Shown: positions 8,563-17,846, counted from the stretch's first letter. The stretch is DNA of 64,000 nt from Hyphomonadaceae bacterium (GCA_016714495.1 JADKDU010000002.1:1-64000), one strand, 5' to 3'. A program made the numbers and translations. The notes: generated by a model not told the origin, from the letters alone.

Positions 8563-8970
8563 CTATTTTTTCGCTCTCGCCTTGGAGCGTTTCGCCGTCG
8601 CTCGCATATCCGCCATTTCGAGATTTTGGGCGATGCGCGCCTTCACCAGCTTTTTCACCAGCGCCGCCGGGATCGGCTTCTCAGCTTGGAACTGCATCGT
8701 GCCGGACGACGTGGCGAACGCGGCTGCTTCCGGAGTCTGCTGAATGAGCGTGGAGCTCATCGGAAAGAAGCTGAGGTGGTTCTTGAAGGCGCCATAGGCG
8801 ACGAGATGGCCGTGCAGTTTGAAGCAGGGCTGACCATAGCTGATGACCTCTTCAGCTCCCGGCGCCGCTGCGATGATCTGGGCGCGAAGCTTTTCCAGTG
8901 CGGCGCGCCGAACCGGCTCCAGGCGCGCCAGCCATTGCTCGACGTCCTTTGCGACCGGAACTCCGCGCAT
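8563..8970 (-). CDS. DUF1801 family protein (iron-chaperone-like YdhG fold)
   Basis: A 135-residue cytosolic protein. The block APGAEEVISYGQPCFKLHGHLVAYGAFKNHLSFFP is characteristic of DUF1801, followed by SSGTMQFQAEKPIPAALVKKLVKARIAQN. The fold is frataxin-like (YdhG/YyhG); members are sometimes called iron chaperones, but the role is not established. The C-terminal tail is rich in Lys and Arg. It follows the LysR gene by 7 bases on the same strand, so the two may be co-transcribed. Confidence 0.85.
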   Translation of the reverse strand: MRGVPVAKDVEQWLARLEPVRRAALEKLRAQIIAAAPGAEEVISYGQPCFKLHGHLVAYGAFKNHLSFFPMSSTLIQQTPEAAAFATSSGTMQFQAEKPIPAALVKKLVKARIAQNLEMADMRATAKRSKARAKK

Positions 8971-8977
8971 CGCTTGT

Positions 8978-9907
8978 CTAGACTCCTGTCACTTCGCCAG
9001 CCTGAGCTTCGGACTTGAGCCACGCCATGAAGGTGCGCGCCAGTTTCGAGGGCGTGCGCCATTTTGGATAGACGATCCAGTATGCGAAATCGATGTCGCT
9101 GGCGCCATCCGCGAACGGCGCGATCAGGCGGCCGCGTTCGAGATCGCCCGAAGCAATCGCAAACTTGGCCAGCGCCACGCCGCGCCCGGCCGCCGCCGCT
9201 TCGACCACTAGCGATGATTGCGTGAAGCGTGGCCCGCGATTGCCATCGACCGAGGTGACGCCGCGCGCCTTCAACCAGGCATTCCAGTCGGGCCGCGAAG
9301 GATCATTCTCCGGGCTTTCATCGTGGAGCAGGACGTGATGGCTGAGATCGGCGGGCGAACGCAGCGGATGCGGGCCGCTCATGAGATCGGGCGAGCAAAC
9401 CGGCAGCACCGATTCCGACATGATCTTGTCGGCGCGTAGACCCTCATAGATCCCTTTGCCGTGCCGCAGGGCGAGGTCGATGTCGGACGAGTTGAAGTCG
9501 GTCATCGCCATGTCGGCGGAGACCCAGACTTCTGCTTCCGGGTTCAGCTCCTGGAATTTCTCCAGCCGCGGGGCCAGCCATTTGGCGGCGAAGGAAGGGG
9601 CCGAGGAGATCATCAGCCGGTCGCGCCGGGCGGGCGCGCGCATGTGGTGGACCGCCTCGGCCATCATCTCGAAAGCGGTGGTGAGCAGGGGCAGGGCGGC
9701 CTGGCCCGCATCTGTGAGTAAAACCTGACGGCCCGTCCGCCGGAAAAGCGGGGCGCCTGCAAACTCCTCGAGCTGGCGAATCTGCTGGGAAATAGCCCCG
9801 GGGGTCACGTTCAGCTCCTCCGCCGCGCGGGTGAATGAGAGGTGGCGCGCAGCCGCCTCGAAGGCCCGAAGGGCGTTGAGAGCTGGGAGACGGTCTTCCT
9901 GGGCCAT
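8978..9907 (-). CDS. LysR-family transcriptional regulator, GcvA-like
   Basis: A 309-residue LysR-type regulator. The N-terminal helix-turn-helix lies in residues about 8-65 (LNALRAFEAAARHLSFTRAAEELNVTPGAISQQIRQLEE). The effector-binding domain begins near residue 95 (RDRLMISSAPSFAAKWLAPRLEKF), a wording typical of the GcvA subgroup. The target is unknown; candidates are the adjacent DUF1801 gene and, divergently, the cobA-cys operon about 190 bases away. Confidence 0.92.
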   Translation of the reverse strand: MAQEDRLPALNALRAFEAAARHLSFTRAAEELNVTPGAISQQIRQLEEFAGAPLFRRTGRQVLLTDAGQAALPLLTTAFEMMAEAVHHMRAPARRDRLMISSAPSFAAKWLAPRLEKFQELNPEAEVWVSADMAMTDFNSSDIDLALRHGKGIYEGLRADKIMSESVLPVCSPDLMSGPHPLRSPADLSHHVLLHDESPENDPSRPDWNAWLKARGVTSVDGNRGPRFTQSSLVVEAAAAGRGVALAKFAIASGDLERGRLIAPFADGASDIDFAYWIVYPKWRTPSKLARTFMAWLKSEAQAGEVTGV

Positions 9908-10099
9908 TTTGCTTCAGATTTTCTCAGGCTGGAGGCGGGTAAGGACGGCTAATCGACCGGCTTAGGAATGGTTCATTGCTTATGCCCGGCCATCCGGCCA
10001 TCTGCCGGAGTAAGACGTTCTACGGACTGGCGCTTGGCTCGTAGCCTTGCGCGCGCTGTGTTATATGCGCATGCGTAAGAAAAACTAAAGGGCAAAGGC

Positions 10100-10927
10100 A
10101 TGGACGGCGTGTCCGCCCCAACGAAAAAAGCTCCTACGGGGCATGTCGCGCTTGTCGGCGCGGGACCGGGCGATCCGGACCTGTTGACCGTGCGCGCCGC
10201 GCGTTTGTTGGCCCAGGCTGAAGTCGTTTTTGTCGACCGGCTGGTCGGCGCGGGCGTTATGGAGCTGGTTGCGGCGTCTGCCGAGATTGTTCCCGTTGGA
10301 AAGTCCAAGGGCGAGCATTCTGTTCCGCAGGACGAGATTCACCGCCGCATGATCGAGGCTGCGAAGGCGGGCAAGCGCGTCGTTCGGCTCAAGGGCGGCG
10401 ATCCCTTCATTTTCGGGCGTGGCGGCGAAGAGCTTGAGGCTCTGCGTGCGGCCGGAATCGAGGTCGAGGTCGTGCCTGGCATTTCGTCAGCGCTTGGTTG
10501 CGCGGCCGCGGCGCAGATCCCCCTGACCCATCGCGACATGGCGCAGGCTGTCACCTTCGTCACCGGTCACGCGGCTCTGGGTGCGGAGCCCGATCTCGAT
10601 TGGAACGCGCTGGCGCGGTCGAACCAGACCGTTGTAGTCTTCATGGGCGTCGGCACGGCCGATACAATTGCCGCGCGGCTTGTCGCTGCGGGCCGTGATC
10701 CGGCAACGCCTGTTGCTGTCATCGAGAACGGCACGCGCGCGAACGAGATCAGCGCGTTTGGCGCGCTCGGCAACGTCGCGGACGTGATCTATTCGGCCGG
10801 CATCAATGGCCCGGCCTTGCTGATCATCGGTGAAGTGGTGGCGCTCGCTCAGCCTAGGCAAACGGCCGCGCCGCCGGGCAAGGCCGAGAAGCCGAATCTG
10901 TCATCGCTCTGGGAGATGCTGTCGTGA
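10100..10927 (+). CDS. cobA: Uroporphyrinogen-III C-methyltransferase
   Basis: A 275-residue SAM-dependent methyltransferase that makes precorrin-2 from uroporphyrinogen III, the first step to siroheme. The family motifs VGAGPGDPDLLTVRA (about 19-33) and VVRLKGGDPFIFGRGGEE (about 93-110) are intact. It heads an operon with sulfite reductase, whose cofactor is siroheme, so siroheme supply is the likely role. It lacks the CysG dehydrogenase/ferrochelatase domain, which must be elsewhere. GGGCAAAGGC precedes the ATG. Confidence 0.93.
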   Translation: MDGVSAPTKKAPTGHVALVGAGPGDPDLLTVRAARLLAQAEVVFVDRLVGAGVMELVAASAEIVPVGKSKGEHSVPQDEIHRRMIEAAKAGKRVVRLKGGDPFIFGRGGEELEALRAAGIEVEVVPGISSALGCAAAAQIPLTHRDMAQAVTFVTGHAALGAEPDLDWNALARSNQTVVVFMGVGTADTIAARLVAAGRDPATPVAVIENGTRANEISAFGALGNVADVIYSAGINGPALLIIGEVVALAQPRQTAAPPGKAEKPNLSSLWEMLS

Positions 10928-11244
10928 GCTCGGAGCGTCCCAAGCTTGGCCCGGATATTCCGAAGGTCATCACCGGCTGGATTTCCGCCACCGGTCGCGT
11001 CGTCTATCTCACGAAGGATCGCGACTGGTCGGAAAACCTTCTCGACGCCGAAGTTCTGACGGGTCCGGCGGCTGTTGATGTGCTGGCTTGGGCGTCGAAG
11101 GACCAGACCCGCGCGACCGATCCCTATTTCATGCAAGTCACACCCGATGGCAAAGTCGCCGGTCGCGAGACGATCCGCGAGACAATCCGCGCGAAGGGAC
11201 CTACGAACCATCCGATGTTCGGCAAGCAGGCGGGGAACAACTGA
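10924..11244 (+). CDS. DUF2849 domain-containing protein
   Basis: A 106-residue protein matching DUF2849, a small alphaproteobacterial family found just upstream of sulfite reductase genes. Typical stretches are KVITGWISATGRVVYLTKDRDW and AEVLTGPAAVDVLAWASKDQTRATDPYFMQV. It starts with GTG overlapping the cobA stop by 4 bases, and its TGA overlaps the next ATG. The function is unknown; a role in sulfite reduction is suggested only by the conserved neighbourhood. Confidence 0.85.
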   Translation: MSSERPKLGPDIPKVITGWISATGRVVYLTKDRDWSENLLDAEVLTGPAAVDVLAWASKDQTRATDPYFMQVTPDGKVAGRETIRETIRAKGPTNHPMFGKQAGNN

Positions 11245-11876
11245 TGCCAAATCGTCCGATTACCAAGCTGACGCTTTATGGCGATTCAATTTCCGGCAAC
11301 TGCCTCAAGACCAAATGGACGGCGGACTATCTCGATATCGACTATGACTGGGTCGAGATCAGCGTCGTGGACGGCGGCACGCGCTCGGACGCTTTCATGC
11401 AGATGAATCCGTCGGGACAGGTGCCAGTGATGCGCCTGCCGGACGGTCGCATTCTGCCGCAGTCCAACGCGATCATGCTCTACCTCGCCGAAACGCAACG
11501 AGGGCAGGACCTGATCCCTGTCGATCCGTTCGAGCGCGCCAAGATGATGAGCTGGCTGTTCTGGGAACAGTATTCCCACGAGCCTTACATCGCCGTGCGC
11601 CGCTTCCGGAAGAAGTTCTTGAACATGACGGACGACGAGATGGATCCGCAGCTGCTCGCGCGCGGCCGTCGTGCACTCGGCGTCATGGAAATGCAGCTGA
11701 CGTTTGCAGATTACTTCGTGGGACAGAGCGTCACGCTCGCCGACATCGCCCTCGTCGCCTACACCCGCGTGGCGCATGAGGGCGGTTTCGATCTTTCCGA
11801 ATTTCCGTCGGTGCAGCGCTGGATCGCTCGCGTCGAGACTGATCTGGGCATCGAACACGTCAAGAAAGCCGCCTGA
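11244..11876 (+). CDS. Glutathione S-transferase family protein inside the cys operon
   Basis: A 210-residue GST with an N-terminal thioredoxin-like domain (KLTLYGDSISGNCLKTKW; GQVPVMRLPDGRILPQSNAIMLYLAE) and an all-helical C-terminal domain with GQSVTLADIALVAYTRVAHEGGFDL. The ATG at 11244 overlaps the DUF2849 stop and its TGA overlaps the cysI ATG, so it is fully embedded in the operon. Many GSTs conjugate or reduce glutathione adducts; here it might act on sulfur intermediates, but this is inference. Confidence 0.88.
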   Translation: MPNRPITKLTLYGDSISGNCLKTKWTADYLDIDYDWVEISVVDGGTRSDAFMQMNPSGQVPVMRLPDGRILPQSNAIMLYLAETQRGQDLIPVDPFERAKMMSWLFWEQYSHEPYIAVRRFRKKFLNMTDDEMDPQLLARGRRALGVMEMQLTFADYFVGQSVTLADIALVAYTRVAHEGGFDLSEFPSVQRWIARVETDLGIEHVKKAA

Positions 11877-13537
11877 TGTATCGCTATGATGAGTTCGACG
11901 AGACGCTGGTCCGGGAGCGCGCCAAGCAGTTCCGCGGGCAGGTGGAGCGTCGCCTCAAAGGTGAGCTGAAGGAAGAGAACTTCAAGCCGCTGCGCCTGCA
12001 GAACGGTGTCTATCTTCAGCTACACGCCTACATGTTCCGCATCGCGATCCCGTATGGGCAGTTGTCAGCGAAAAAATTGCGCCAGCTGGCGATGATCGCG
12101 GACAAGTACGACAAGGGCTATGGCCACTTCACGACGCGCCAGAACATCCAGTTCAACTGGATCAAGCTGGCGGAAATTCCTGACGCGCTGGAAGCGCTGG
12201 CCGACGTCGAGATGCACGCCATCCAGACCTCGGGAAACTGCATTCGCAACGTGACGTCGGATCATCTTGCCGGCGCCGCGTTCGATGAGCTGGAGGACCC
12301 GCGCCCATGGTGCGAGATCATCCGCCAGTGGTCGACTTTCCACCCGGAATTCGCGCACCTGCCGCGCAAGTTCAAGATCGCCGTCACTGCCGCAACGCCA
12401 GACCGCGCCGCCGTGAAGGTCCATGACATCGGCCTGCTGATGAAGAAGAACGAAGCTGGCGAAGCCGGTTTCGAAGTGCTCGTCGGCGGCGGCCTCGGCC
12501 GCACGCCCTATATCGGCCTCACCATCCGCGACTGGGTCTCCAAGCAGGACCTGCTCAGCTATCTCGAAGCCAACATGCGCGTCTACAATCGCTACGGACG
12601 GCGCGACAACAAGTACAAGGCCCGCATCAAGATCCTCGTCAACGAGTTGGGCGAAGCCGAATACCGCCGTCAGGTCGAAGAGGAATTCGCGAACCAGAAT
12701 GCGTGGGAAAAGGTCGTCCTTCCGCAGGAAGAAATTGATCGCATCACCGCCTATTTCGCGCCGCCGAAATTCGAAACGCTGCCCACGAAATCCACGACGC
12801 TGGATGGCGCCATCGCGGTTGATCGCCACTTTGCGCGCTGGACGAAGAACAACCTCCGCGCTCACAAAGTCCCCGGCTACACCGCCGTCCACATTGCGCT
12901 GAAACCGCAAGGGGTTGCCCCCGGCGATGCGTCATCGGCCCAGATGCGCGCCGCCGCCGACATTGCCGAAAAATACGGCCTCGACGACATCCGCGTTGCG
13001 CACGAGCAGGATCTCGTCCTGCCGCACGTGAAACTCGATGACGTGCCCGCGGTCTACGCCGCTTTGAAAGCCGCGGACATGCACGCCTCCAACGCCGGCC
13101 TCGGCTCGGACATCATCGCGTGCCCGGGTCTCGACTACTGCAACCTGTCGAACGCCCGCTCGATCTCCGTCGCCAACGAAATCCAGGCGTTGTTCGCCGA
13201 CCCGGATTTCGAAGACGAAGTCGGCACGCTGCACATCAACGTGTCGGGTTGCATCAACGCCTGCGGCCACCACCATGTCGGCCACATCGGCATTCTCGGC
13301 GTCGACAAGAAGGGCGAGGAATTCTACCAGATCCTCTTCGGCGGCCGCGCTGACGAGAAAGCCACGATCGCTGAAATCCAGGGCCCGGGTCTCAAGCACG
13401 AAGAAGTCGCGCCTGCGCTGAAGCGCGTGATCGCCCGTTATATGGAACTGCGCACCTCGAAGACGGAAAAGCTGGCCGACACGATGACGCGTCTCGGCCA
13501 GGCGCCGTTCAAGGAGGCGCTCTATGCCTCTGCTTAA
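11876..13537 (+). CDS. cysI: Nitrite/sulfite reductase, assimilatory sulfite reductase subunit CysI
   Basis: A 553-residue siroheme and [4Fe-4S] enzyme reducing sulfite to sulfide. N-terminal ferredoxin-like half includes IPYGQLSAKKLRQLAMIADKY and GHFTTRQNIQFNWI. The cluster/siroheme cysteines are in ACPGLDYCNLSNARS (C-x5-C) and SGCINACGHHH (C-x3-C), about residues 417-465. Flanking cobA, DUF934 and cysH fix the role as sulfite rather than nitrite reduction. No flavoprotein CysJ is in the window; the ferredoxin-NADP reductase at 45 kb is a possible electron source. It overlaps DUF934 by 14 bases. Confidence 0.93.
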   Translation: MYRYDEFDETLVRERAKQFRGQVERRLKGELKEENFKPLRLQNGVYLQLHAYMFRIAIPYGQLSAKKLRQLAMIADKYDKGYGHFTTRQNIQFNWIKLAEIPDALEALADVEMHAIQTSGNCIRNVTSDHLAGAAFDELEDPRPWCEIIRQWSTFHPEFAHLPRKFKIAVTAATPDRAAVKVHDIGLLMKKNEAGEAGFEVLVGGGLGRTPYIGLTIRDWVSKQDLLSYLEANMRVYNRYGRRDNKYKARIKILVNELGEAEYRRQVEEEFANQNAWEKVVLPQEEIDRITAYFAPPKFETLPTKSTTLDGAIAVDRHFARWTKNNLRAHKVPGYTAVHIALKPQGVAPGDASSAQMRAAADIAEKYGLDDIRVAHEQDLVLPHVKLDDVPAVYAALKAADMHASNAGLGSDIIACPGLDYCNLSNARSISVANEIQALFADPDFEDEVGTLHINVSGCINACGHHHVGHIGILGVDKKGEEFYQILFGGRADEKATIAEIQGPGLKHEEVAPALKRVIARYMELRTSKTEKLADTMTRLGQAPFKEALYASA

Positions 13538-14036
13538 GGACGGCAAGATCGTCGACGACGTCTGGGCGTTCGTCGAGGATGGCCACGAACTGTCGCCCGG
13601 CGGTTGCATCATCGTCTCGCTCGGGCGCTTCCTGTCGGAGCACGACCAGCTGCTCGCCCGCAATCGATCTATCGGCGTGCGTCTCGCCGTCAGCGATAAT
13701 CCCGAACTGCTTGCGCCCTTCCTCGATCAGCTTCACCTGGTCGAGCTGCAGTTCCCGAAATACACAGACGGCCGCGCTTTTTCACAAAGCCAGCTCCTTC
13801 GCCGACGCTTTGGCTACAAGGGCGAGATCCGCGCGACGGGACAGGTGCTGCGCGACCAGCTACGCCTGATGATCCGCTCCGGCTTCGACGCCATGGTCAT
13901 CGATGAAGCCGACGCCGAGGCGGTCTTCGATTTTTCCGCACACGAGTTTTCAGAATTCTACCAGGCGGCGTCAGACGCCACCGACACCATCTTCATGAAG
14001 CGCCAGAAGAAGCGCGAAGAAAAGGCCGCTGAATGA
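13524..14036 (+). CDS. DUF934 domain-containing protein of the sulfite reduction operon
   Basis: A 170-residue protein of the DUF934 family, which in alpha-, beta- and gammaproteobacteria sits between cysI and cysH and is often named an oxidoreductase without proof. Characteristic stretches are LAVSDNPELLAPFLDQLHLVELQFPKYTDGRAFSQSQLLRRRFGYKGEIRATGQVLRDQL. The start lies within the end of cysI and the stop overlaps cysH by 4 bases. Function unknown; operon membership suggests an accessory role in sulfite reduction. Confidence 0.88.
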   Translation: MPLLKDGKIVDDVWAFVEDGHELSPGGCIIVSLGRFLSEHDQLLARNRSIGVRLAVSDNPELLAPFLDQLHLVELQFPKYTDGRAFSQSQLLRRRFGYKGEIRATGQVLRDQLRLMIRSGFDAMVIDEADAEAVFDFSAHEFSEFYQAASDATDTIFMKRQKKREEKAAE

Positions 14037-14764
14037 CCACCGCGACATCCGCCCTTGAAGCGCCTGAACAGAAGGTCGAGCGGCTCAACGCGGAGCTGCG
14101 CGGGAAATCGGCGCAGGAGATCATAGCCGCCGCCGTGCGCGAGTTCGGCCGCAAGATCACCTACGTCTCGTCCTTCGGCGCCGAAAGCGCGGCCATGCTC
14201 GGCCTGATCGCTGAAGTCGATCCCGGCATGCCCATTGTCTTCATCGACACCGGCATGCACTTCCATCAGACGCTGCAATACCGTGACACCCTGCAGGAAT
14301 TCCTCGGACTCACCGGCATCCACACAGTTCATCCCGTGAAGGAAGAAGTGAAGGCGGTCGACCCTAAGGGCGTGCTCAACAAGACCGATCCTGACGCCTG
14401 CTGCGAAGTGCGCAAGGTCCGCCCCCTGGGTCCCGCACTTGAAGGTTTCGAAGCGTGGATCACGGGCCGCAAGCGCTTCCACGGCGGGGGCAGGGTGAAC
14501 CTGCCGGTCGTCGAATTCTCCGAAGGCAAATACAAGTTCAATCCGCTCGCCGACTGGACGCACGAACACGTCGACCAGTATTTCGCCGATCGCAAGCTGC
14601 CGGCCCATCCGTTGGTTGCCGACGGGTATCCCTCCATCGGCTGCTGGCCGTGCACCGTCCGCCCGACCGATCCGAATGATGTACGCTCAGGCCGCTGGGT
14701 CGGCTTCAAGAAGGACGAGTGCGGCCTGCACCTGGAACGCAAGGATCGCCCCCGCGTTTTCTAG
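14033..14764 (+). CDS. cysH: Phosphoadenylyl/adenylyl-sulfate reductase CysH
   Basis: A 243-residue thioredoxin-dependent reductase converting APS or PAPS to sulfite. YVSSFGAESAAMLGLI is the nucleotide site, and ECGLH at the C terminus holds the catalytic cysteine. Two cysteine pairs, DACCEVRKVRPL and GCWPCT, are the [4Fe-4S] ligands that distinguish APS reductases from the cluster-free enterobacterial PAPS reductase, so APS is the likelier substrate. Last gene of the operon; overlaps DUF934 by 4 bases. Confidence 0.93.
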   Translation: MTTATSALEAPEQKVERLNAELRGKSAQEIIAAAVREFGRKITYVSSFGAESAAMLGLIAEVDPGMPIVFIDTGMHFHQTLQYRDTLQEFLGLTGIHTVHPVKEEVKAVDPKGVLNKTDPDACCEVRKVRPLGPALEGFEAWITGRKRFHGGGRVNLPVVEFSEGKYKFNPLADWTHEHVDQYFADRKLPAHPLVADGYPSIGCWPCTVRPTDPNDVRSGRWVGFKKDECGLHLERKDRPRVF

Positions 14765-14889
14765 AGCGCTGTTTTCCTGCCGCTTTGGCCGGGTAGGCGT
14801 TTCCCGCTGCATTTGGTAAACACCGCTCTGGATGTGGGAAAGTGCGCCCGGCAGAGGCGGAGCCCATTGGCGGTGAAGGGTCGAAAAGC

Positions 14890-15813
14890 ATGACCATCTG
14901 GTGGCTGATTCCGGCGTTCGTGGGTCTGGTGGGGGTCCTGATGCTGGTGGGCGGCATCATGGCCGTCTTCAAGGCCAGGCTGGGCTCCGGCCTGCTGCGC
15001 GTACTGTTTGGCGGTCTCACGCTGGCAGGCGCCATGATTGTGGGCTTGATCGGCCTCAACCTGCAGACTTATGCGGCGCTCTCAAAAGAACGTCTGGCGG
15101 GCCAGGTGGTCCTCAAGAAGGTGGGTGATCACGTCTACACCGCCTCGCTCGACCTCGCCGACGACGGCAAGCTGCGCGGTAAGCCTGCCGATTTTCAGAT
15201 CACGGGCGAGCGTGTGCACATCTCCGGCCCCGTCGTGAAGTTCAAGCCATGGGCAAACGTCATCGGCATGGATTCGCTGTTCAAGGTCAGTGAGATCTAC
15301 GGCACCTATGTCGATCCGAACTGCACCAATACCTACACGCCGCGCCGCGAGACGACGGAAGAATGCAACTCCGGAGATTTCTTCGGCTGCCTCGGCACAA
15401 GCTGGAAGCTGCTCAACCTCGCTGACTTGTCGCACACATCGGACTCAGGCCAGCTCATGGCGGACGGGGCGATCTACGACATCTATGCAAGCCAGGATGC
15501 GTTTGAGCTGAAACCAAATCCCGAAAACACCATTGCGCTCGACCTGCAGTCGCAGCATGTCCCGGGCGGCGCCCAGAACTGTTCGCCCGTGACTGGCCCG
15601 GTGCAAACGCCAGAAGGTGTTGTTCAGTACAATGCGCCGGCCGTTCCGGCCGCGCCGAAAGCTGCTCCGGCCACGCCGCCGGCGTCCACCGTCGTGCCGC
15701 AGACCGCGCCTGCCGCGCCGGCGCCGCAATCGACGACGCCGGTCCAGCCCGCTGTTCCGACGCCTACGCCGCCGGTCGAACCCGCGACGCCGCCAGCAAC
15801 GCCGCCGGGTTGA
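14890..15813 (+). CDS. Membrane-anchored protein with a Pro/Ala-rich tail, function unknown
   Basis: A 307-residue protein. Two hydrophobic segments lie at about 3-25 and 35-60. A soluble domain follows (residues 65-240) with cysteines in DPNCTNTY, EECNSGDFFGCLG and QNCSPVTG, suggesting disulfides in the periplasm. The last 65 residues are almost all Pro, Ala and Thr. Related proteins are annotated as cation/multidrug efflux pump, but nothing here supports transport. ATG 14890 follows GAAGGG and starts directly with the first hydrophobic segment. Confidence 0.75.
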   Translation: MTIWWLIPAFVGLVGVLMLVGGIMAVFKARLGSGLLRVLFGGLTLAGAMIVGLIGLNLQTYAALSKERLAGQVVLKKVGDHVYTASLDLADDGKLRGKPADFQITGERVHISGPVVKFKPWANVIGMDSLFKVSEIYGTYVDPNCTNTYTPRRETTEECNSGDFFGCLGTSWKLLNLADLSHTSDSGQLMADGAIYDIYASQDAFELKPNPENTIALDLQSQHVPGGAQNCSPVTGPVQTPEGVVQYNAPAVPAAPKAAPATPPASTVVPQTAPAAPAPQSTTPVQPAVPTPTPPVEPATPPATPPG

Positions 15814-15817
15814 TCGC

Positions 15818-16348
15818 TCAGCGACCTTCGCCGAGGTCGGCCAGCGCCCAGTCTGCGAATTGCGAGAGATTGCCGCCAGAAAACAGGAAGCCGCGCACGC
15901 CGGCCGCCTGAGCGGCTTCAAGATCCGCTTGCTTGTCGCCGATCAGGAATGAGCGCTCCTTGATGACGGGAAAGTCCGTCATTGCGCGGATCAGCATGCC
16001 GGGCTTCGGCTTGCGATCATAGCTGTCCTTCGTATAGCGCTCGATCGTGCCCTCTTCATGGAAGGGGCAGTGATAGATCCGGTCGATCCGGGCGCCACGC
16101 TGTTCAAGCTCGGCGCTCATCCAGTCGTGCAATGTCTGCATCTGCTCTTCGGTGTAATAGCCGCGCGCGATACCGGACTGGTTGGTGACGACGAACACCC
16201 ACCAGCCTTTGTCGTTGAACGTGCGGATCACATCCGCAGCGCCATCGATCCAGGCGAAATCCTCGACACGATAGATGTAGTTGCGATCGACATTGATCAC
16301 GCCGTCGCGGTCGAGGAACAAGGCGGGGCGGGGTTCACGCGCCGCCAT
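15818..16348 (-). CDS. HAD-IIIA phosphatase resembling heptose-1,7-bisphosphate phosphatase GmhB
   Basis: A 176-residue HAD phosphatase. The catalytic motif LFLDRDGVINVD is at about 10-21 (Asp13, Asp15), VVTNQSGIARG is motif II and RSFLIGDKQADLEAAQAAG is motif IV. GmhB removes the 7-phosphate of heptose-1,7-bisphosphate for lipopolysaccharide. GmhB enzymes usually have a zinc loop C-x-H ... C-x-C before RKP; here the first part is kept (HCPFH) but the second reads DSYDRKP, without cysteines. Zinc binding may be lost and the substrate may differ. No heptose genes are nearby. Confidence 0.8.
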   Translation of the reverse strand: MAAREPRPALFLDRDGVINVDRNYIYRVEDFAWIDGAADVIRTFNDKGWWVFVVTNQSGIARGYYTEEQMQTLHDWMSAELEQRGARIDRIYHCPFHEEGTIERYTKDSYDRKPKPGMLIRAMTDFPVIKERSFLIGDKQADLEAAQAAGVRGFLFSGGNLSQFADWALADLGEGR

Positions 16349-16349
16349 A

Positions 16350-17758
16350 TCAGGCCGTCTGCGGAGCGGCGTCGCCAGGTTTCATGCCGGCTTCTGCGGC
16401 TTCCTGCGGCACGGCTTCACCCGCTGGATCGGCGGGCTGTGCTTCGATTTTCGGCGCAATTTTCAGACCGTGAACCAGCGGGATGAGCGAGATCGCGCAG
16501 AAGACGGAGGCCAGCGCGAAAGCGGCGCCGGGGAAATAGGCCGGTGCGTTCGCGGACGTGAAGTAGTGGAAGGTCTGCGTCATCGCCAGCGGCGCGAAGA
16601 TGTTCGACAGCGATTGAACGCTGGCGATGGCGCCCTGCAGTTCGCCTTGGGCATTCCTTGGCGTGCGCGCCGTCATGATTTGGTTGAGCGCTGGCCCGAG
16701 TACGCCGGAGAATGCCCGAGCGGAATAATGACGAACACCATCCAGCCCTGTGTCGCTGCCGCATAGGCGGAAAAGGTCGCCACGCAGACGAGAAAGCCGA
16801 AGATGGTGGTCTCGGTCGGCCCGAACCGCTTGATGATTGGGCCGACTAGGCCGCCCTGAACGATGGTCGATCCGATGCCGACCGCCGCCAGCGACCAGCC
16901 CAGCATCGCAGGGTCCCAGCCATATCTAACCGCGCCGAAATAGCTGAAGGTCGCAGGATAGACCCAGTGCGCGAAATTGAAGAGACCTAGCGCCAGCATG
17001 AACCAGGCGAGATACGGCACTTTGACGAGATGGGCGAACGTGCCGAAGGCGTTGGCGCGTTTCCAGTCGAACTTGCGGCGGTGTTCGCGGTCGAGCGATT
17101 CCGGCAGGACGAACATGCCATAGCAGAAGTTCACGGCCGCCAGGGCGGCTGACGCGAAGAACGGAAAACGTGGATCGAACTGGCCGAGGAAACCGCCGAT
17201 GGCTGGTCCCAGGATGAAGCCAAGCCCGAAGGCGGCGCCTAGCATACCGTAAGCCTTGCCGCGTTCGGCGGGTTCGGTGACGTCGGCGATATAGGCTGCG
17301 GCTGTGGAGTGGGTGGCGCCGGAGATTCCGGAGAGAATACGGCCGAGAAAGAGGAGCCAGATCGAGTGGGCGAAGCCCATGATGACGAAGTCGATCGCAA
17401 GGGTTCCGATTGAAATCAGGAGGATCGGGCGTCTGCCGAAGCGATCGGATAACCCGCCGAGGATGGGGGCGGAGAGAAAATTCATGATCGCATAGACGAC
17501 CGTGATGTAGCCGCCCCAGGGGGAAGCGTTGGAAAGCATTGTTTCCAAAGGACCGGCGGTTCCAGCCTGGGCCAAGGCTTTTGCTTCAAAGAGGGCGTCT
17601 TTGCCATTCAGCAATTCGGCCATCAATTCGGGCATTGACGGCATGATTACCGCGAAGGCCATCATGTCGATGAAGACGGTTACGATGATGAAGAAGAACG
17701 CGTTCTTCCCGAACCGGCGCGATCCGGGCGGCGAGGGCGATGCGGCGGCGCTGGCCAT
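16350..17758 (-). pseudogene. TetA-like MFS transporter, frameshifted
   Basis: The gene reads from 17758 as a 12-span major facilitator of the TCR/Tet class: FIDMMAFAVIMPSMPELM near the start, GRRPILLISIGTLAIDFVIMGFA and GATHSTAAAYIADVTEPAERGKAYGMLGAAFG. After VFVIIPLG the frame runs into a stop near 16673. Shifting one frame at the CCC run 16715-16717 continues with AFSGVLGPALNQIMTARTPRNAQGELQGAIASVQSL, the expected last third of the family, ending at 16350. One missing base explains it. It is a pseudogene or a sequence error; if intact it would be about 470 residues, exporting drugs or metabolites. Confidence 0.85.
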
Positions 17759-17846
17759 GTCCGGCTCCGGCTGTCGGGGACCAGCGCGGATACGCTGCCA
17801 GCGCCATATCCGTCAACACGGGCGGGTTATCCCGCAGCAAGTGCTA

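Noticed and set aside
10009..10030. Possible third copy of the Rrf2 operator (TTCTACGGAC) before cobA
   Set aside because: Only the TCTAC core agrees; the flanking bases and promoter spacing do not match the two good copies.
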